From positions 153,347,947 through 153,411,946 of the forward strand of contig CM056573.1 of the NCBI GenBank assembly GCA_029721435.1: a stretch of DNA of 64,000 nt, written 5' to 3'. The notes under the pieces were generated by a model. It searched no databases, was not told the origin of the DNA, and saw only the letters and a list, made by a program, of their open reading frames with translations. A program made the translations under genes and the position numbers. Of this stretch, positions 1 through 11,064 are shown in pieces (positions within the stretch are counted from its first letter, which is position 1; each line of letters begins with the position of its first letter). Origin of the DNA: Gymnothorax reevesii (taxonomy: Eukaryota > Chordata > Actinopteri > Anguilliformes > Muraenidae).

Positions 1-329
1 AACGCTATTTAAACAACGTTTAACTCTGATGGTTGTAAAAAAGTTAACAAGATGATCTCAAATCAACACTGAAATTTGAACAAGATTTGTTTCAACGTTG
101 AAACAACACTGAAACAACATTGGGTAAGAGTACCACATACAATCTCCAGCAAAGTAAAAAAAAAATCACAACTTTTTCGGCTTACCTTAAAGTTTAGATG
201 CCAAGTGAAATATTCGGGTGTGGAAAAACATCGAGCGCACATCCAATTAAGAGAATTTACACTTTAATTTCTAGAGCGTCTATACATGCGGCAAGCTTAT
301 AAAGGTGGCAGCCATGACACTGTTGACCT
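1..329. other. Unannotated flank
   Basis: I see no gene or repeat I can name here. It is AT-leaning unique-looking sequence downstream of the GBP gene. Confidence 0.5.
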
Positions 330-477
330 AACCTCATAGGGAATGCTATCCCTATCCCTAACCTTAACCCAACTCAGAGGGAACGCTATCCCTATCCCTG
401 TACCTAACCTTAACCCAACTCATAAGGAATGCTATCCCTATCCCTGTGCCTAACCCGAACCTTCACCCAACTCAGCC
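330..477. repeat. Short minisatellite, about three units
   Basis: A unit of about 41-52 bp containing the phrase GCTATCCCTATCCCT and a CCTAACCTTAACCC spacer occurs three times, with single-base changes and small length changes. The spacer resembles interstitial telomere-like CCCTAA variants, but no perfect telomeric run is present. Confidence 0.8.
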
Positions 478-634
478 ACAAACAATGGTTTGTTCTGCTT
501 AAATTATTTTACCCAGGGTGAATGGATCAGCCGACTCACCAGCATGAAACACATCAAAATAGATATTCATTCACATGACGTCTCCTCATTCACAACAATG
601 AATAAAAGAAAGAAAATAAATGAATATATTATTT

Positions 635-636
<2 letters not shown>

Positions 637-692
<56 letters not shown>
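637..692. repeat. TA dinucleotide microsatellite
   Basis: An uninterrupted run of TA repeats of about 55 bp. Its length is likely polymorphic and may be collapsed or expanded in assembly. Confidence 0.95.
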
Positions 693-693
<1 letters not shown>

Positions 694-769
694 TACAATT
701 ATACATTTGTTTGTCTTTCACCCTTCAGTGATGAATGGAATCTGATGCATTGAGCTGGTAACAAACTCA

Positions 770-960
770 GTTGGTGTAGTGGTTAAGACCACAGTGTAGG
801 GTGTGTTTGAAATTGCCTTGTTCAGGTTCCCAGATTCTAATCCCGCTGCAAACAATAATGTAATGTCTAACTTAACATGTAAACCTTTATTCACAGCCTC
901 ATCAATGGAGGAAAAAAAGAAAAGAAATAAAAAAGAGGGTAAGAAGAAGTTGGAGAGATA
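770..960 (+). mobile_element. Possible tRNA-derived SINE head
   Basis: A sequence resembling a tRNA A box (TTGGTGTAGTGGTTA at about 768-783) is followed about 50 bp later by a B-box-like GATTCTAATCC (832-842). An A-rich segment near 909-950 could be a degraded tail. No target duplication was found. It could equally be a diverged tRNA-like remnant of another element. Confidence 0.4.
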
Positions 961-977
961 CAGAGTATATATATATA

Positions 978-2017
978 CACTGCCCAGCCAAAAAAAAAGT
1001 CACCGTTTGGAAATTATTGAAAAAATTCTATAATTGGATAATTATTGCGGTTATTAATATGTTTCAGCTGGCAATAATCATTTTAACCCTGAATGATGAA
1101 GCACGTCGCTAGTTATTTCTTGAAAAATCACGTCGGAAGACACATCCTTTGATGGTAGAAAAGATGTTACATAATTTCAGAACGGGCAAGTTATTGGCCT
1201 GTATTTAGCAAAGAAAACCATGAAAGACAAAAATAAGTATGAGGAATCATTTTCACAAACAAATTTGCCACCACAAATTCCTGACCTTTTTTTTTTTTTT
1301 TTTTTAAATTTGGCATCTCCAATCCCACCCGAATTTGGAATGCCCAATTGGGGAACTATGTACAAAGCTTGCTCGTATGCGACCCCTAGCTGCCAACTCA
1401 GGATAGTGAAGACAGTTCACGGCTCTCCTCCGAAGCACGTGCCTGTCAGCCACTGATTCTTATACACTCGCTGGTTGAATCTTCGCAAGTTCAGAGCGAG
1501 GGCGGAGGATACCCGGACATGAACCAAGTCGGAGTCTTCCTGACGAGCGCCCATCTGGCCAACAGGAGGCGCTGGAGCAACGAACAAAGCTGTTATCAAA
1601 TACCCAAATCCGGCAGTCCCTTCCCAATTTGTAACCCTGTAGCGCGATAGCCAATTGTGCGCTACTCTGAAAAAGCTGCCGACCCCTGCCGGCTCGAGCC
1701 CTCGACGTGGTGATCACCTCTGCACTGCAGCTCAGTGCCTTAACCGTGTGAGCCACCCGGCAGCTCCCAAATTCCTGACCTTTTAAATGCATTAAAAGTT
1801 ACTGGGATGTGCTCAAGAAAGACTACCGAGTGGTTCAACCACTATGTCGAGAAGACAAGATCTCAGCCAAAAATTTTTTGGCATTTCTGATCAAAAATAA
1901 ATGTTCTGGCATTGCATATAGTTGTCAAAACAATGGCAAGACGAATATGCACTGTAATCAAAGCTACAGGGGTTCCAACTAAATATTTGAGTCAGCGACT
2001 TTTTTTTTGGCCGGGCA

Positions 2018-2020
<3 letters not shown>
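978..2020. mobile_element. Tc1/mariner-type MITE (TA target) interrupted by a SINE
   Basis: The ends are inverted repeats: CACTGCCCAGCC followed by an A run and GTC at 978-1001, and the reverse complement at 1997-2020, differing by one base. Both ends abut TA repeats, consistent with the TA target of the Tc1/mariner superfamily. Without the nested SINE the element is about 550 bp and shows no transposase frame, so it is non-autonomous. Confidence 0.8.
1291..1767 (-). mobile_element. tRNA-derived SINE, full length, with target duplication
   Basis: On the minus strand it starts with a tRNA-like head. An A-box-like sequence lies at 1755-1743 and a B box (GAGGGCTCGAGCC) at 1703-1691. A body of about 330 bp follows, with a conserved core around GGCTATCGCGCTACAGG, and then a poly(A) tail (the T run at 1287-1305). 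A 17-bp direct repeat, CAAATTCCTGACCTTTT, flanks it at 1274-1290 and 1768-1784, as expected for LINE-assisted insertion. A diverged relative lies at 27125-27313. Confidence 0.88.

Positions 2021-2051
<31 letters not shown>
2021..2051. repeat. TA dinucleotide microsatellite
   Basis: A TA run immediately outside the right end of the MITE. Confidence 0.9.
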
Positions 2052-2056
<5 letters not shown>

Positions 2057-3560
2057 GTGAATGTCACGAGGGAAGAGCATGGAGGTGAAAACTGGAATTA
2101 CCGCAAAAATAGTTGTCCCCGCACTGCATTTACCCCTTCCTTTTATAATTTTTCCCCCATCATTCTAGACCACCCTCTCACTCATAAAAAACCCCCAAAA
2201 ATATTTTTTCCCCCTTTTAAAATTGTTCTGGCCAAAAAAAAAAAAAAAACCAAAAAAGTGGAGGTTGTGTATGGTACTCAGATAAAAAATGGTAATAAAT
2301 AATAATAGATAAAAGACATCGTTTGGATTCTTATTTGACAGTGATGTGAAGTTAAATCAGGCAGTGTGGCAAGTGTTATTGAGCGTATTTTCATAGTTCA
2401 TGAGTCTTTTGAACAGTACTAGTCTGACAACATCCATGCGTGGCAAAGTATTATTTTCAAACATATTCTTTGCGTGGGTTAATTGAAAAGGGAAATCTCA
2501 GGTTTTGGTTTTTTCAAGTAAGTACATTATTTAAAGTGTGATGTAATTTGTAGGATGACTGTATCTGTATATTTGTGGTATGTCAGATCACAAATGATGT
2601 GCCACCATTATTTCAGATGTTTAAAAAAAAAGCTGTGAAAAGATTCAAAGCAAATATCTTAAAAAAGAGAATTTTTCTTTATTGCTCACTGAGATCCAGG
2701 TACAATACAGTAAACTCACAACTTAAAACAACAGCATAGCCATTACTACTATGGGATTGAATCACATTGCATTTACTTATTAACCTAATCTATAATCTAT
2801 AATAATCTTTAATAGATTATGGTTAACAGATTTACTAGGGTATAATTTCTATCCATATAAATCCTGACATCCGTTTACTTTCAGGCCCAGAACTGCACAA
2901 CTCACATTTTAACCGGAGTGTAGTTACTGCATTAAGGCTTTGTAGACCTCATTGTCATTAATACTTTTTTCTCTCTTAAAATATGTTTTCTTGCATTGCT
3001 AATATAATGAGAATGGTTATAATCATGTTTTTCACAGAGTATCAATTTAAATTTAATAATACCATGATATAATACCCTCACTGCAAAAAAGAAGAAAAGA
3101 AAATTTACATATATATGTAAATGATAGGTCATATCACCCACTCCTGCCATGAAGGCCCCATGGAGGGGAGGGCCCTGTCCAGGATTCACATGCAGATTAT
3201 ATAAAGACTAAATAGAAAATTTTCAAATCAAAAAAAGTAATTAGCCATTTTCTAAAAATTAAAGTTAACCCCATAAAACTACGGATCCATCCATGAATCT
3301 GTAAAATGAAACTGCTGTACTGTAACCAGTGGAACTTCAAGCCTATTTTAAACTCTAGTGAAGATCTCAAGATTCCCAACGACCCCAAATATTTCTTGCT
3401 GAATTATAGGGAAAAGTGAATGAAAGTATGAAATAAATCTAGTTATTCTCCATTTGATCTAATGCTGTGGCCATAAAAACATGGAGTTTTGGGTTTGAAT
3501 ATTTCTGTCAATATAAGTATGATGTCGCGTCAGTGAAATGCTGCAGCCAGCAGATACAGA
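2052..3560. other. GBP 3' flank without recognised gene
   Basis: AT-rich sequence with short A runs. Minus-strand AATAAA or ATTAAA hexamers occur (for example near 2680, 2804 and 3050) and could serve as GBP polyadenylation signals, but I cannot choose between them. No coding sequence is recognised. Confidence 0.5.
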
Positions 3561-3644
3561 ATATTGTGACCTTAGTATTATAAGGTTCTATCTGCTCTTG
3601 AAACGTATACGTGATGGAACCTTATAACACTGAGGTCACAATAT
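3561..3644. repeat. Inverted repeat (28-bp arms), likely palindromic mini-element
   Basis: The arms 3561-3588 and 3617-3644 are reverse complements apart from two mismatches, around a 28-base loop. It sits in what would be the GBP 3' UTR or immediate flank, 149 bp downstream of the stop codon, so a transcript reaching this far would form a hairpin. It may be a small palindromic MITE. Confidence 0.75.
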
Positions 3645-3792
3645 ATATGTGACAGTGTCCTACAAAATGTAAAAAAAGTCTTTTCTGGTAATGAACCTAC
3701 TGAAGGGAAAGTTATGTGAAATTAAAGTTTAAGGGGATAACGTAAAATATTTCACCTCTTTCAAAGTAAACAAGTAAATATAATACTTGATA

Positions 3793-4190
3793 TCAGCGAA
3801 AAGCTTTTTTAAACATCTTGTATTGTAAAACAGAGGACACTGTCTGAAGCGCCTGGTCGATCACAGGTAGGACACTGTTGGTCCAGATGTTGCCAGAACT
3901 GGCAGACTCCTCTTTCTTCTCCTTGAGGATGTTGATTTCCTGTTCCATGAGTTCAGCTTTCTCCCTGAATCCTTTCTCCAGCAGGTCCCTCTGCTCCTGC
4001 AGCTTACACTCCATAGCCTTGTTGGCCTCTGCCTGCCCGAGCTTCAACTCTTCTTCCATCTTCTCCGTAATCATGCGGATCTTCTCCGTCTGGCTCTGTC
4101 GTTCATCCTCCAGGGTCCTCTCCATCTCCCGCCGTCGCTCCTCTTCCACCTGTCTTTGCTGCTCCAGCAAAGCGGCTCTCTGGTTTTGCT
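3793..4190 (-). CDS. gbp: GBP, last coding exon (C-terminal coiled coil, stop codon)
   Basis: The exon encodes 131 residues plus a TGA stop at 3795-3793. The first two bases (AG) complete a codon begun in the exon at 29903. The sequence is an almost continuous charged helix rich in E, R, Q and K (for example QVEEERRREMERTLEDERQ), as in the long C-terminal helices of GBPs. The end is YKMFKKAFR, with no CaaX box, so this isoform should not be prenylated. It also lacks the extra C-terminal FIIND/CARD modules reported for some fish GBPs. The acceptor is gcag at 4194-4191, after a pyrimidine-rich tract. Alternative last exons encoding a CaaX tail cannot be excluded. Confidence 0.94.
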
Positions 4191-6426
4191 CTGCTCCATC
4201 AAATGCACCAAAAAAAGGAAGGGAGTGCAGATAAAAAACATACCTTTGTGCTGTGCATGAGAAATGTTCTATTGATGAGTCAATGTAACATACTGGACAA
4301 AGGGTGCACTCCTCTGATCCTTCTGGTATAAATTAATCTCTGATTACAAGGAAAGAACAAAAATAAGCAATGCTATGGGCCTCAATACCTCGATATGAGT
4401 GCACCAGCAGTACAGTCCAGTATAGTGTCATTCACATGACAGGTCTGACTCGCCATTTTATTTATAAAACAAATCCACATAATCATTTATTTGCAAGTAA
4501 ATATAACAACAAAGGGAATGATCAGTGCCCCTAACCAACCACTTCAAAGCCTTCAAACTGGGCTCAATATTTTTTCATTCCCCACCAAGAAGTGCATTTT
4601 TTTTATTCCAGCCAAGATATTGGCCATCCTGTTCTTTTCCAAACCAGAAGTCCTAATCTTTCAAGATTTCTCAAGGAAATTTAATATTTGGATACATCAT
4701 ATTCTAGAGGTAGCCCTGTTCATATTTCTGTCTATCTGTCTGTCTGTCCCTCCGCTGCGTTTCGTTTACAGGCCAGATATCAGCCCTCCGGTGGTGGAAC
4801 ATCTGCATATTTCATGCTTTTCTATGAAAATTTTGAGTGTCAAGACATTGCATGCAAGCATTATCAGCTGAGCAGGAAATATTAGAGAGTGAAAAACACA
4901 CAGGTGAATGAATCTCATTTTATTTGTGCACATTTTTGAAAACAGTTATTAAATTCTGAATGTGCATATTTCTTCTACTATGCCCATCTCTCTGCACAGA
5001 CAGAAAAACCCTCCCCTTCCATTTGCTACACAGCTCCCCTAACCTTCAGCTAAGGCTTCCTATCATATTGGACTCCTTACCATTGAATATTGAAAAATTT
5101 TGTAATCAAAGCTGTGTATTAGGGTAAACTAAACTTGAGCAAGATTGTAATTATGGGTTTTCTAGGCTACCCTCATGCTTGCTGATCACATTTTATTACA
5201 CCCATATCTAACTCTGATGTTCTCCATCTAGGCACAACTTCTGATGATAACAATAATAAAAAATATAGCTGCCAGCGGCAATTCCTGGGTTCAAGCCAAG
5301 AATGACAATTAGTAGTTGAAAGCTTTAACAGCTTAAAAAACAAGTGTCACTAAACGTGGCCAAGTCCCCCGCAAGGTGACGGAAATCGACTGGGGTGGGC
5401 TAGTGTCAAAAATTTTGGGGGGGCGCAATTTACCTAGGCGCAGCACACCGGACAGCTGCTGTGATGTCGACAGTCAGTTATTAAGAAGAAAAATGTAGCC
5501 TATAGTTTTTCATGGTTTGTTCCCCTTTACTATGAATTGACAAAGTATCCCCTGTGTCCAGAAGTCCACAGATCACTATGTCCTTACATTACTGACAGAT
5601 TGATTGTAAAAGCAGTCATGTTAAAGATATTCCACCAACTAACTGGGATTTTGATGTTCTGTTAAGATGCAAACAAAAAAGGGAACTTAGTTAAACAGAA
5701 AAACACACCACTGTAATGTAATTTAAATATTGAGCCAATGCCAAAGAGTAAAGGGAAGGCACAGCAGTGACCAACCCGCTCATTCACAATAAGCAGGGCT
5801 TTGTTAAAGTCTGTAAATCTACTCTTGAACAGTGACTTGAAATGTACAGTTTTTACCCAGGATTATTTTGTGGCAATAAAATCCATACACTGGATAATGA
5901 GTCAATCCTGCTCACCCATTTCCAAGTTCCTCATCCACCCTAGAGTTCTGAGAGGAAGGAGAGACACTTTGTTGGGCCACCCTGTATTAAGGATGTGCCA
6001 ACCCCTTTAAGTCAAACCAAGGTTGGCTTGATCCATCCAGGGGTTGGAGTGAACTCGACCGTTTAATATAAAAACCGTTTTAACTTGGCTTGCTAGTGAA
6101 AATTCAATAACTGATCCGGGTGTGCCATCTAGTGATAGAATATTGTAACTGCGTGCATAAATCTGCAGCTCCGTGTACACTGGCGAACACATCTGCACAA
6201 AAGGGTCTAAATACCCTTCCAGCAGCCGCCAAATCTCAGTCACAGCTGTGCTGTACTGAGATTACAGGTTGTTGCTAACGTTATCACTGTGGACGGAAAT
6301 TTTTACCTTTTTGACAAGGGACACAAACGTGAGTCGGTGAAGATTCTACAAGGCCAAGAATTAAGCCAAAAATGTACATAAATAAAATTCTCTGCTTCAA
6401 TTATTTCCCAAGCTTTCTGATTCTCC
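4191..6426. other. Left part of the GBP last intron
   Basis: No gene is recognised. At 5340-5430 there is a segment (GGTGACGGAAATCGACTGGGG) resembling part of the tandem units at 7857-8000, so this may be a degraded outlying copy of the same repeat family. Confidence 0.45.
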
Positions 6427-7194
6427 TTACTTTTCTACAGTCTGACAACCACCGAACCCTCTTTCCAAAATTCTCTGTATCTCTTCCCTCTTTACATCCA
6501 CTACGCCCAAAATCTCTCTTGCCGCATCTACCACCATCTTAATTCTCTCCGTTTTACTTTCCATCTCACAAGCACAATTTAAAACCATTGAAATGAACGC
6601 TAAAAACCTTCCTCTGTTCATCCTAATTTCATCCTCCTCAAACTCCTTTTGCTTCTTTTCCATTGGCTGTACTCTGACCTGCTCTTTCCCCACTGTTTCT
6701 TTTTTATTCACGACTCTTTTAGTTGTTTCAGCATATGATATTTTGCCCTGCACTCTTGTCCTTTCCACCTCTCTTTCAATTTTCCTTCTTTCACACTGCA
6801 CTGACCTCATCTGATGACTTCCCCCACAGTGAAAACATGCCTTTGCCACTATACAATTATCCTGAATGCATCCCTCCTGTCCACACCGTTTACACCTGTG
6901 CATTTCTTTTTTACACACAACCGCAGCGTGTGCGTGATGTTTGCGCATGAGTAAATCATATCTGCTGCGGTGACGTGTTGATATGATTGGCAGCTGTCGT
7001 TGTCCAGTCACATGAGGAGGAGAATCACAAAACAATACTAATTCGTTGCCATTCAAAGTGGGAGTGTCCGGGGCGCATTTCTCTACATCCCGCAGGAAAA
7101 GTTGAAGCGACCAATTAGAAAGAAGCCTCAGGTCACATGCTGGGCAAAAATTGAAAGACTTGCATTGACTCTCTTTAGACCGGCGCCCCTGCAT
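6427..7194 (-). CDS. Non-LTR retrotransposon ORF1-like protein with zinc knuckles (255 aa)
   Basis: This is an open frame of 255 codons. The middle carries two adjacent cysteine/histidine knuckles (CKRCGQEGC and CFHCGGSH...C), followed by a basic helix with GKISYAETTKRVV. That arrangement is typical of the nucleic-acid-binding ORF1 of I/Nimb-clade LINEs in fish. The N-terminal 80 residues are not recognised. No endonuclease or reverse transcriptase follows downstream on the same strand, so this is a 5' fragment of an element. The frame is intact, which suggests a relatively young copy. A host gene exon is the less likely alternative. Confidence 0.6.
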   Translation of the reverse strand: MQGRRSKESQCKSFNFCPACDLRLLSNWSLQLFLRDVEKCAPDTPTLNGNELVLFCDSPPHVTGQRQLPIISTRHRSRYDLLMRKHHAHAAVVCKKEMHRCKRCGQEGCIQDNCIVAKACFHCGGSHQMRSVQCERRKIEREVERTRVQGKISYAETTKRVVNKKETVGKEQVRVQPMEKKQKEFEEDEIRMNRGRFLAFISMVLNCACEMESKTERIKMVVDAAREILGVVDVKREEIQRILERGFGGCQTVEK

Positions 7195-7457
7195 TAATAA
7201 ATTATGTATTCAGTGCATATTTATTTAATAATAAATTGTGTGAAACCCCTTTTATTTAATGGCGGCAGGTGGCGACAGGCTAGCATTGTGTGGAAAAAAT
7301 AAATCATTTAATCGGTTATTTTTTTATAATTTAATGACAAATATTGGTATGTTTAATTGGACTTTCTCTGTTGAATTTTGGCTGTATTCATGGAGGGGGC
7401 AGCGCCCCTGCGTTCCCTATTGACAAACCGCCACTGGTGGGCAAATCACGAAATTAC

Positions 7458-8130
7458 ACATTGAAGCCAAAGATGAATAAAATCAGGCAAATATTCTTGA
7501 GATTTCACTTTCACAACAAACGGGATATGACGGACGGACAGCTGGACAGATGGACTGATGGAGCTGAGGACTATGTCCATCCACCGGCCCTAATACACCT
7601 TGACCCCAAAGATGAATGGAATCGGTCAAACCGTTCTTAAGATATTGTGATCACAACAAACAGAACATGATGGACAGATGGTCGGATGGACAGAGCTGAA
7701 TATTATGTCCGCCACCCCTAATACACCTTGAAACCAAAGACGAATGGAATCGGTCAAACCGTTCTTGAGATATCGCGTTCACAACAAATGGGACATGACT
7801 GACAGACAGACAGACGGACGGAGCTGAACACAATGTCCCCCGCACCTAATACACCTTGACACCAAAGATGAATGGAATCGGTCAAACCGTTCTTGAGATA
7901 TGTTGACAATTTGTAAGTGGTCAAATGATCGTAATGACCTTTAGAATAATGCCAAGGTCACCGAAATCTACTGGGGTCGGCATGTCAAACCAATATACCT
8001 CAACACCAAAGATAAATGGAATCGGTCAAACCGTTGTTGAGATATCGCGTTCAGAACAAACGGGACATAATGGACAGCCGGACGGAGCTGACAGCCCCCC
8101 CGCTGCCACGATAGCAAGCGAAGCGGAGGA
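7458..8130. repeat. Tandem array of about 130-145-bp units (five units)
   Basis: Five units start near 7460, 7599, 7728, 7857 and 8001. Each contains AATGGAATCGGTCAAACCG (altered in the first), a GAGATAT core, ACAACAAACGGGACAT-like sequence, GGACAGA/GGACGGA runs, and an end near CCTAATACACC. The fourth unit has a replaced middle. Such GGACGGACAGACGGA-bearing units recur in fish repeats. No protein is encoded. Confidence 0.88.
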
Positions 8131-8159
8131 CAAAAACCACTTTAAGAGTGTGTTTTAGG

Positions 8160-9300
8160 TATTTATGTGGAGCTATTTTTCCAATGTAATGATTGGACCA
8201 ACAATTTATGATGTATAGTCTGATTTGTGTTATGTTAGTCTATCTTGTGCATTTATGGCGTCCCCTACTGGTCGATTTGATAGAAAATTTCAGGCTATGT
8301 TTCAGGTTCTTATGTGGGCATATCCTGTGAGTTTTGTAAAGAGTGGAAAACTATTTATGATTTATTATCCGATTTGCGTTATATTACGTAGTTTTGTTTT
8401 GCATTTATTGCACCCCCTATCGGAAAATTTCAATGAAATTTTCAGAGTATGTTTCAAGTACTTATATGAATATATCCTGTGACTTTTATGGCTATAGGAC
8501 AAACAATATCTGATTTATAGTCTGATTTGTGTCATACTACGCTGCTTTGTTTTGCATGTACAGCGCCCCCTATCAGTCATTTTGAACAGAAATTTCAAAG
8601 TATGTTTGAGGTACTTATCTGAATATATCCTGTGAGTTTTATGGCTATGGGAAAAAACAATTGCTGATCTATAGTCTGATTTGTGATATACCATTCTGCT
8701 TTGTTTAGCAGTTAAAGCGCCCCCTATCAGTCAATTTGAATGACATTTTCTGTTTAGGTTGCAGGTACTTATGTGAATATATCCTGTGAGTTTTATGGCT
8801 ATAGGTCAAACAATTGCTGATTTATAGTCTGATTTGTGTTATACTATTCTGCTTTGTTTAGTAGTTATAGCTCCCCCTATCAGTCAATTTGAATGAAATT
8901 TTCTGGGTATGTCGCAGGTACTAATTTAAATATATCCTGCGAGTTTTATTGCTATAGGCCAAACAATTTCTGATTTATAGCCTGATTTGTGTTATACCAT
9001 TCTGCTTTGTTTAGCAGTTATAGCGCCCCCTATCAGTCAATTAAAGAGAAATCTTCTGGGTATGTTTTGGGTACTCATGAGAATATATCCTGTGAGTTTT
9101 ATGGCTTTAGAACAAGCAGTTGCTGATTTATAGCCTGTTTTTTGTTATAGCGCCCCCTATGGGCCGATTTGCATTAACCAGTCAGGATATGTTCCTGGTC
9201 ATTATATGGACATATTCTGCAAGTTCTGTGATGATTGGTCTAGTGGTTGTTGAATTTTGTCCATTTATGTGCTAAGCCACGCCCCTGATGAAGTTCATTG
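8160..9300. repeat. Tandem array with a 153-bp period (seven units)
   Basis: The anchor GCGCCCCCTATCAGTCAATTT (or close variants) recurs at 8258, 8410, 8563, 8717, 8870, 9023 and 9150. The spacings are 152, 153, 154, 153, 153 and 127 bp. Units also share CTGATTTATAGTCTGATTTG and ATATATCCTGTGAGTTTTATGG. The constant period indicates satellite-like expansion. The last unit is shortened by about 26 bp. Confidence 0.93.
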
Positions 9301-9795
9301 GTTAATATCTTGGAAACGAAATGAGATTTCGACAAGTTTTATGCAACCTTTTATGAGCTTGGTCCACTGATGATCCACAGCAAATATCGAAGGAATCGAA
9401 CTTACGGTTAGGAGGAGATGTTTAAAAAGTGTTTTTCAAAAAATTCAAAATTCTGGAAAATCAAATATTCAAAGTCCTTATGGGAAAGTTGTAGAGAATA
9501 TTTCAAGGAATGTCCGTACCAAATTTCGTGTAATTTGGACTTACACAGTAAGAGCCGTGACCTTTAAAGTGAAAACCTGTTTTTCTTGAATTTTCTTTTC
9601 TTAGGCCGATTGAGTTAAAAATGCCTTGGTCAGCATTTCCACACAACTTCCAACCAGTCCGCAAAATTTCAGGACTCTGCCATTTACCATCTCACGGGAA
9701 TTTGCAAAAACATTTCTGAAGAAGAAGGAAAATAATAATAATAATAATAATAAAAAGCGAAAACAATAGGGTTTCAGCCCTACGGGCTTGAACCC
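9301..9795. mobile_element. Unclassified repeat end with AAT microsatellite and terminal hairpin
   Basis: The array runs into about 430 bp of non-coding sequence, an AAT microsatellite (9730-9753), and then a 12-bp-stem hairpin (arms 9769-9780 and 9784-9795, loop TAC) followed by CCTAA. The hairpin next to a CTAA end is reminiscent of Helitron 3' termini. I cannot find a 5' terminus, so this is a hypothesis. Confidence 0.4.
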
Positions 9796-11064
9796 CTAAA
9801 TATAGCAGCGAGCAGTAATAATGAGCTTCATGCAAACTGGATTAGATAAGCTTTTACTGGCATGAAGCCCAAATAGTAGTAATAATGATAATAGTAATAA
9901 TACTTACATATATACAAATTTAAAAACAGCACACTGAGAAATTATAACACATAGCACAAGTACACATTAAAAGTAGTTCTGAGAAGGTGAGTATTGGTTA
10001 ATGGTTTGAATGTAGGTAAATCAGTGCACTCTCTGATGTGTTTGGGGAGAGATTTCCAGAGAGAGACGGCAGCTTTGATGAAGCGGCTGCCGCCCAGGGT
10101 GCCGTGCTTGCTGCTGAATGAGAGAGACAGGAGGTTGGTGTCGGAGGCTGTGGAAGAGAGTGTGGTGGTAAGGCAGGTCGGTGAGGTACGAGGGGGCGTG
10201 TCAATGGAGGGTTTTGTGAGTCAGAAGAAAGACTTTGATTTGGATCTGTCGTGGGACAGGGAGCCAGTGGAGGTTCAGAAGGACGAGCATGCGGTGGCAA
10301 TGGTCAATTCTGAATGTGATGAAGATGTGGATGAAGAAATTGGCAGCAGGGAAGGCAAGTGTCGAGCGGGGATAGGCCATGTTTTTATGTGAAAGAACGC
10401 AGTTCTGGTGACGTGATGTTCAGAGGAGACGTTACTCTCAAAAATGACTTTGAGACTGCGAATGGTGTCAGCGCTGCTGTTAATCTGGAATCTTCCGTAA
10501 AATATGCTCCAAAGTTTGATTGGCAGTTAATTTACACGTGAATTTGTGGACAAAAATATCAGTATGCACAGAATTATTCTGACAACAATCTCCAGCGACC
10601 GCAGGACACAAGTCACCAACACTAACTAAACATTGATGTAATAGCTATTTTACACTTCTTCATTTCGCCAATTCAATGCTGAAACTTTGTGTTCAGCCCT
10701 GAGGCTATACATCTGAATAGACAGCGCCAAAATACTTCATGAGTCATATTCTCTCTAAAATGTCATCACTTTCCCCTAAAAACTATCGACACACATAACA
10801 TCCATCCATAAAGTTTTGACTTATTCTGCTATCTAACAAATGAATTAACAACTAAAAAATGTCAGTAAATACTTATTACCTCCTAAATGAGGTACAATGA
10901 TCAAGCAATATACTGTACTTCTTGATAATGGCAACTCGCTGAAAGGGTGTGTGCTTCAAGCAGTTTGACTGCAATTCTTCCCACACACTAGATGAGAGTA
11001 AAACATTCCAAATCTCATGTAATCTTCAATCTATGACTTTTCAGTTGCAATTATCCATTGTTTA
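9796..11064. other. Intron sequence with interspersed-repeat-like segment
   Basis: 9990-10420 is GC-richer and purine-rich on the plus strand (for example GGGAGCCAGTGGAGG) and resembles a non-coding interspersed repeat common in fish genomes. A 132-codon open frame there shows no protein-family features and I do not call it. The rest is unremarkable. Confidence 0.4.

Noticed and set aside
490..753. 87-codon frame over the TA microsatellite
   Set aside because: Its sequence is created by the dinucleotide run (alternating I and Y).
768..842. A functional tRNA gene
   Set aside because: A- and B-box-like sequences are present, but no cloverleaf can be drawn; a SINE head is the better reading.
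8160..9300. CRISPR array suggested by the constant 153-bp period
   Set aside because: Whole units are similar with no unique spacers; it is a satellite-like tandem repeat in a vertebrate genome.
9994..10392. 132-codon open frame on the plus strand
   Set aside because: Low complexity, no motif, a shadow frame on the opposite strand, and location in a non-coding interspersed-repeat-like segment.
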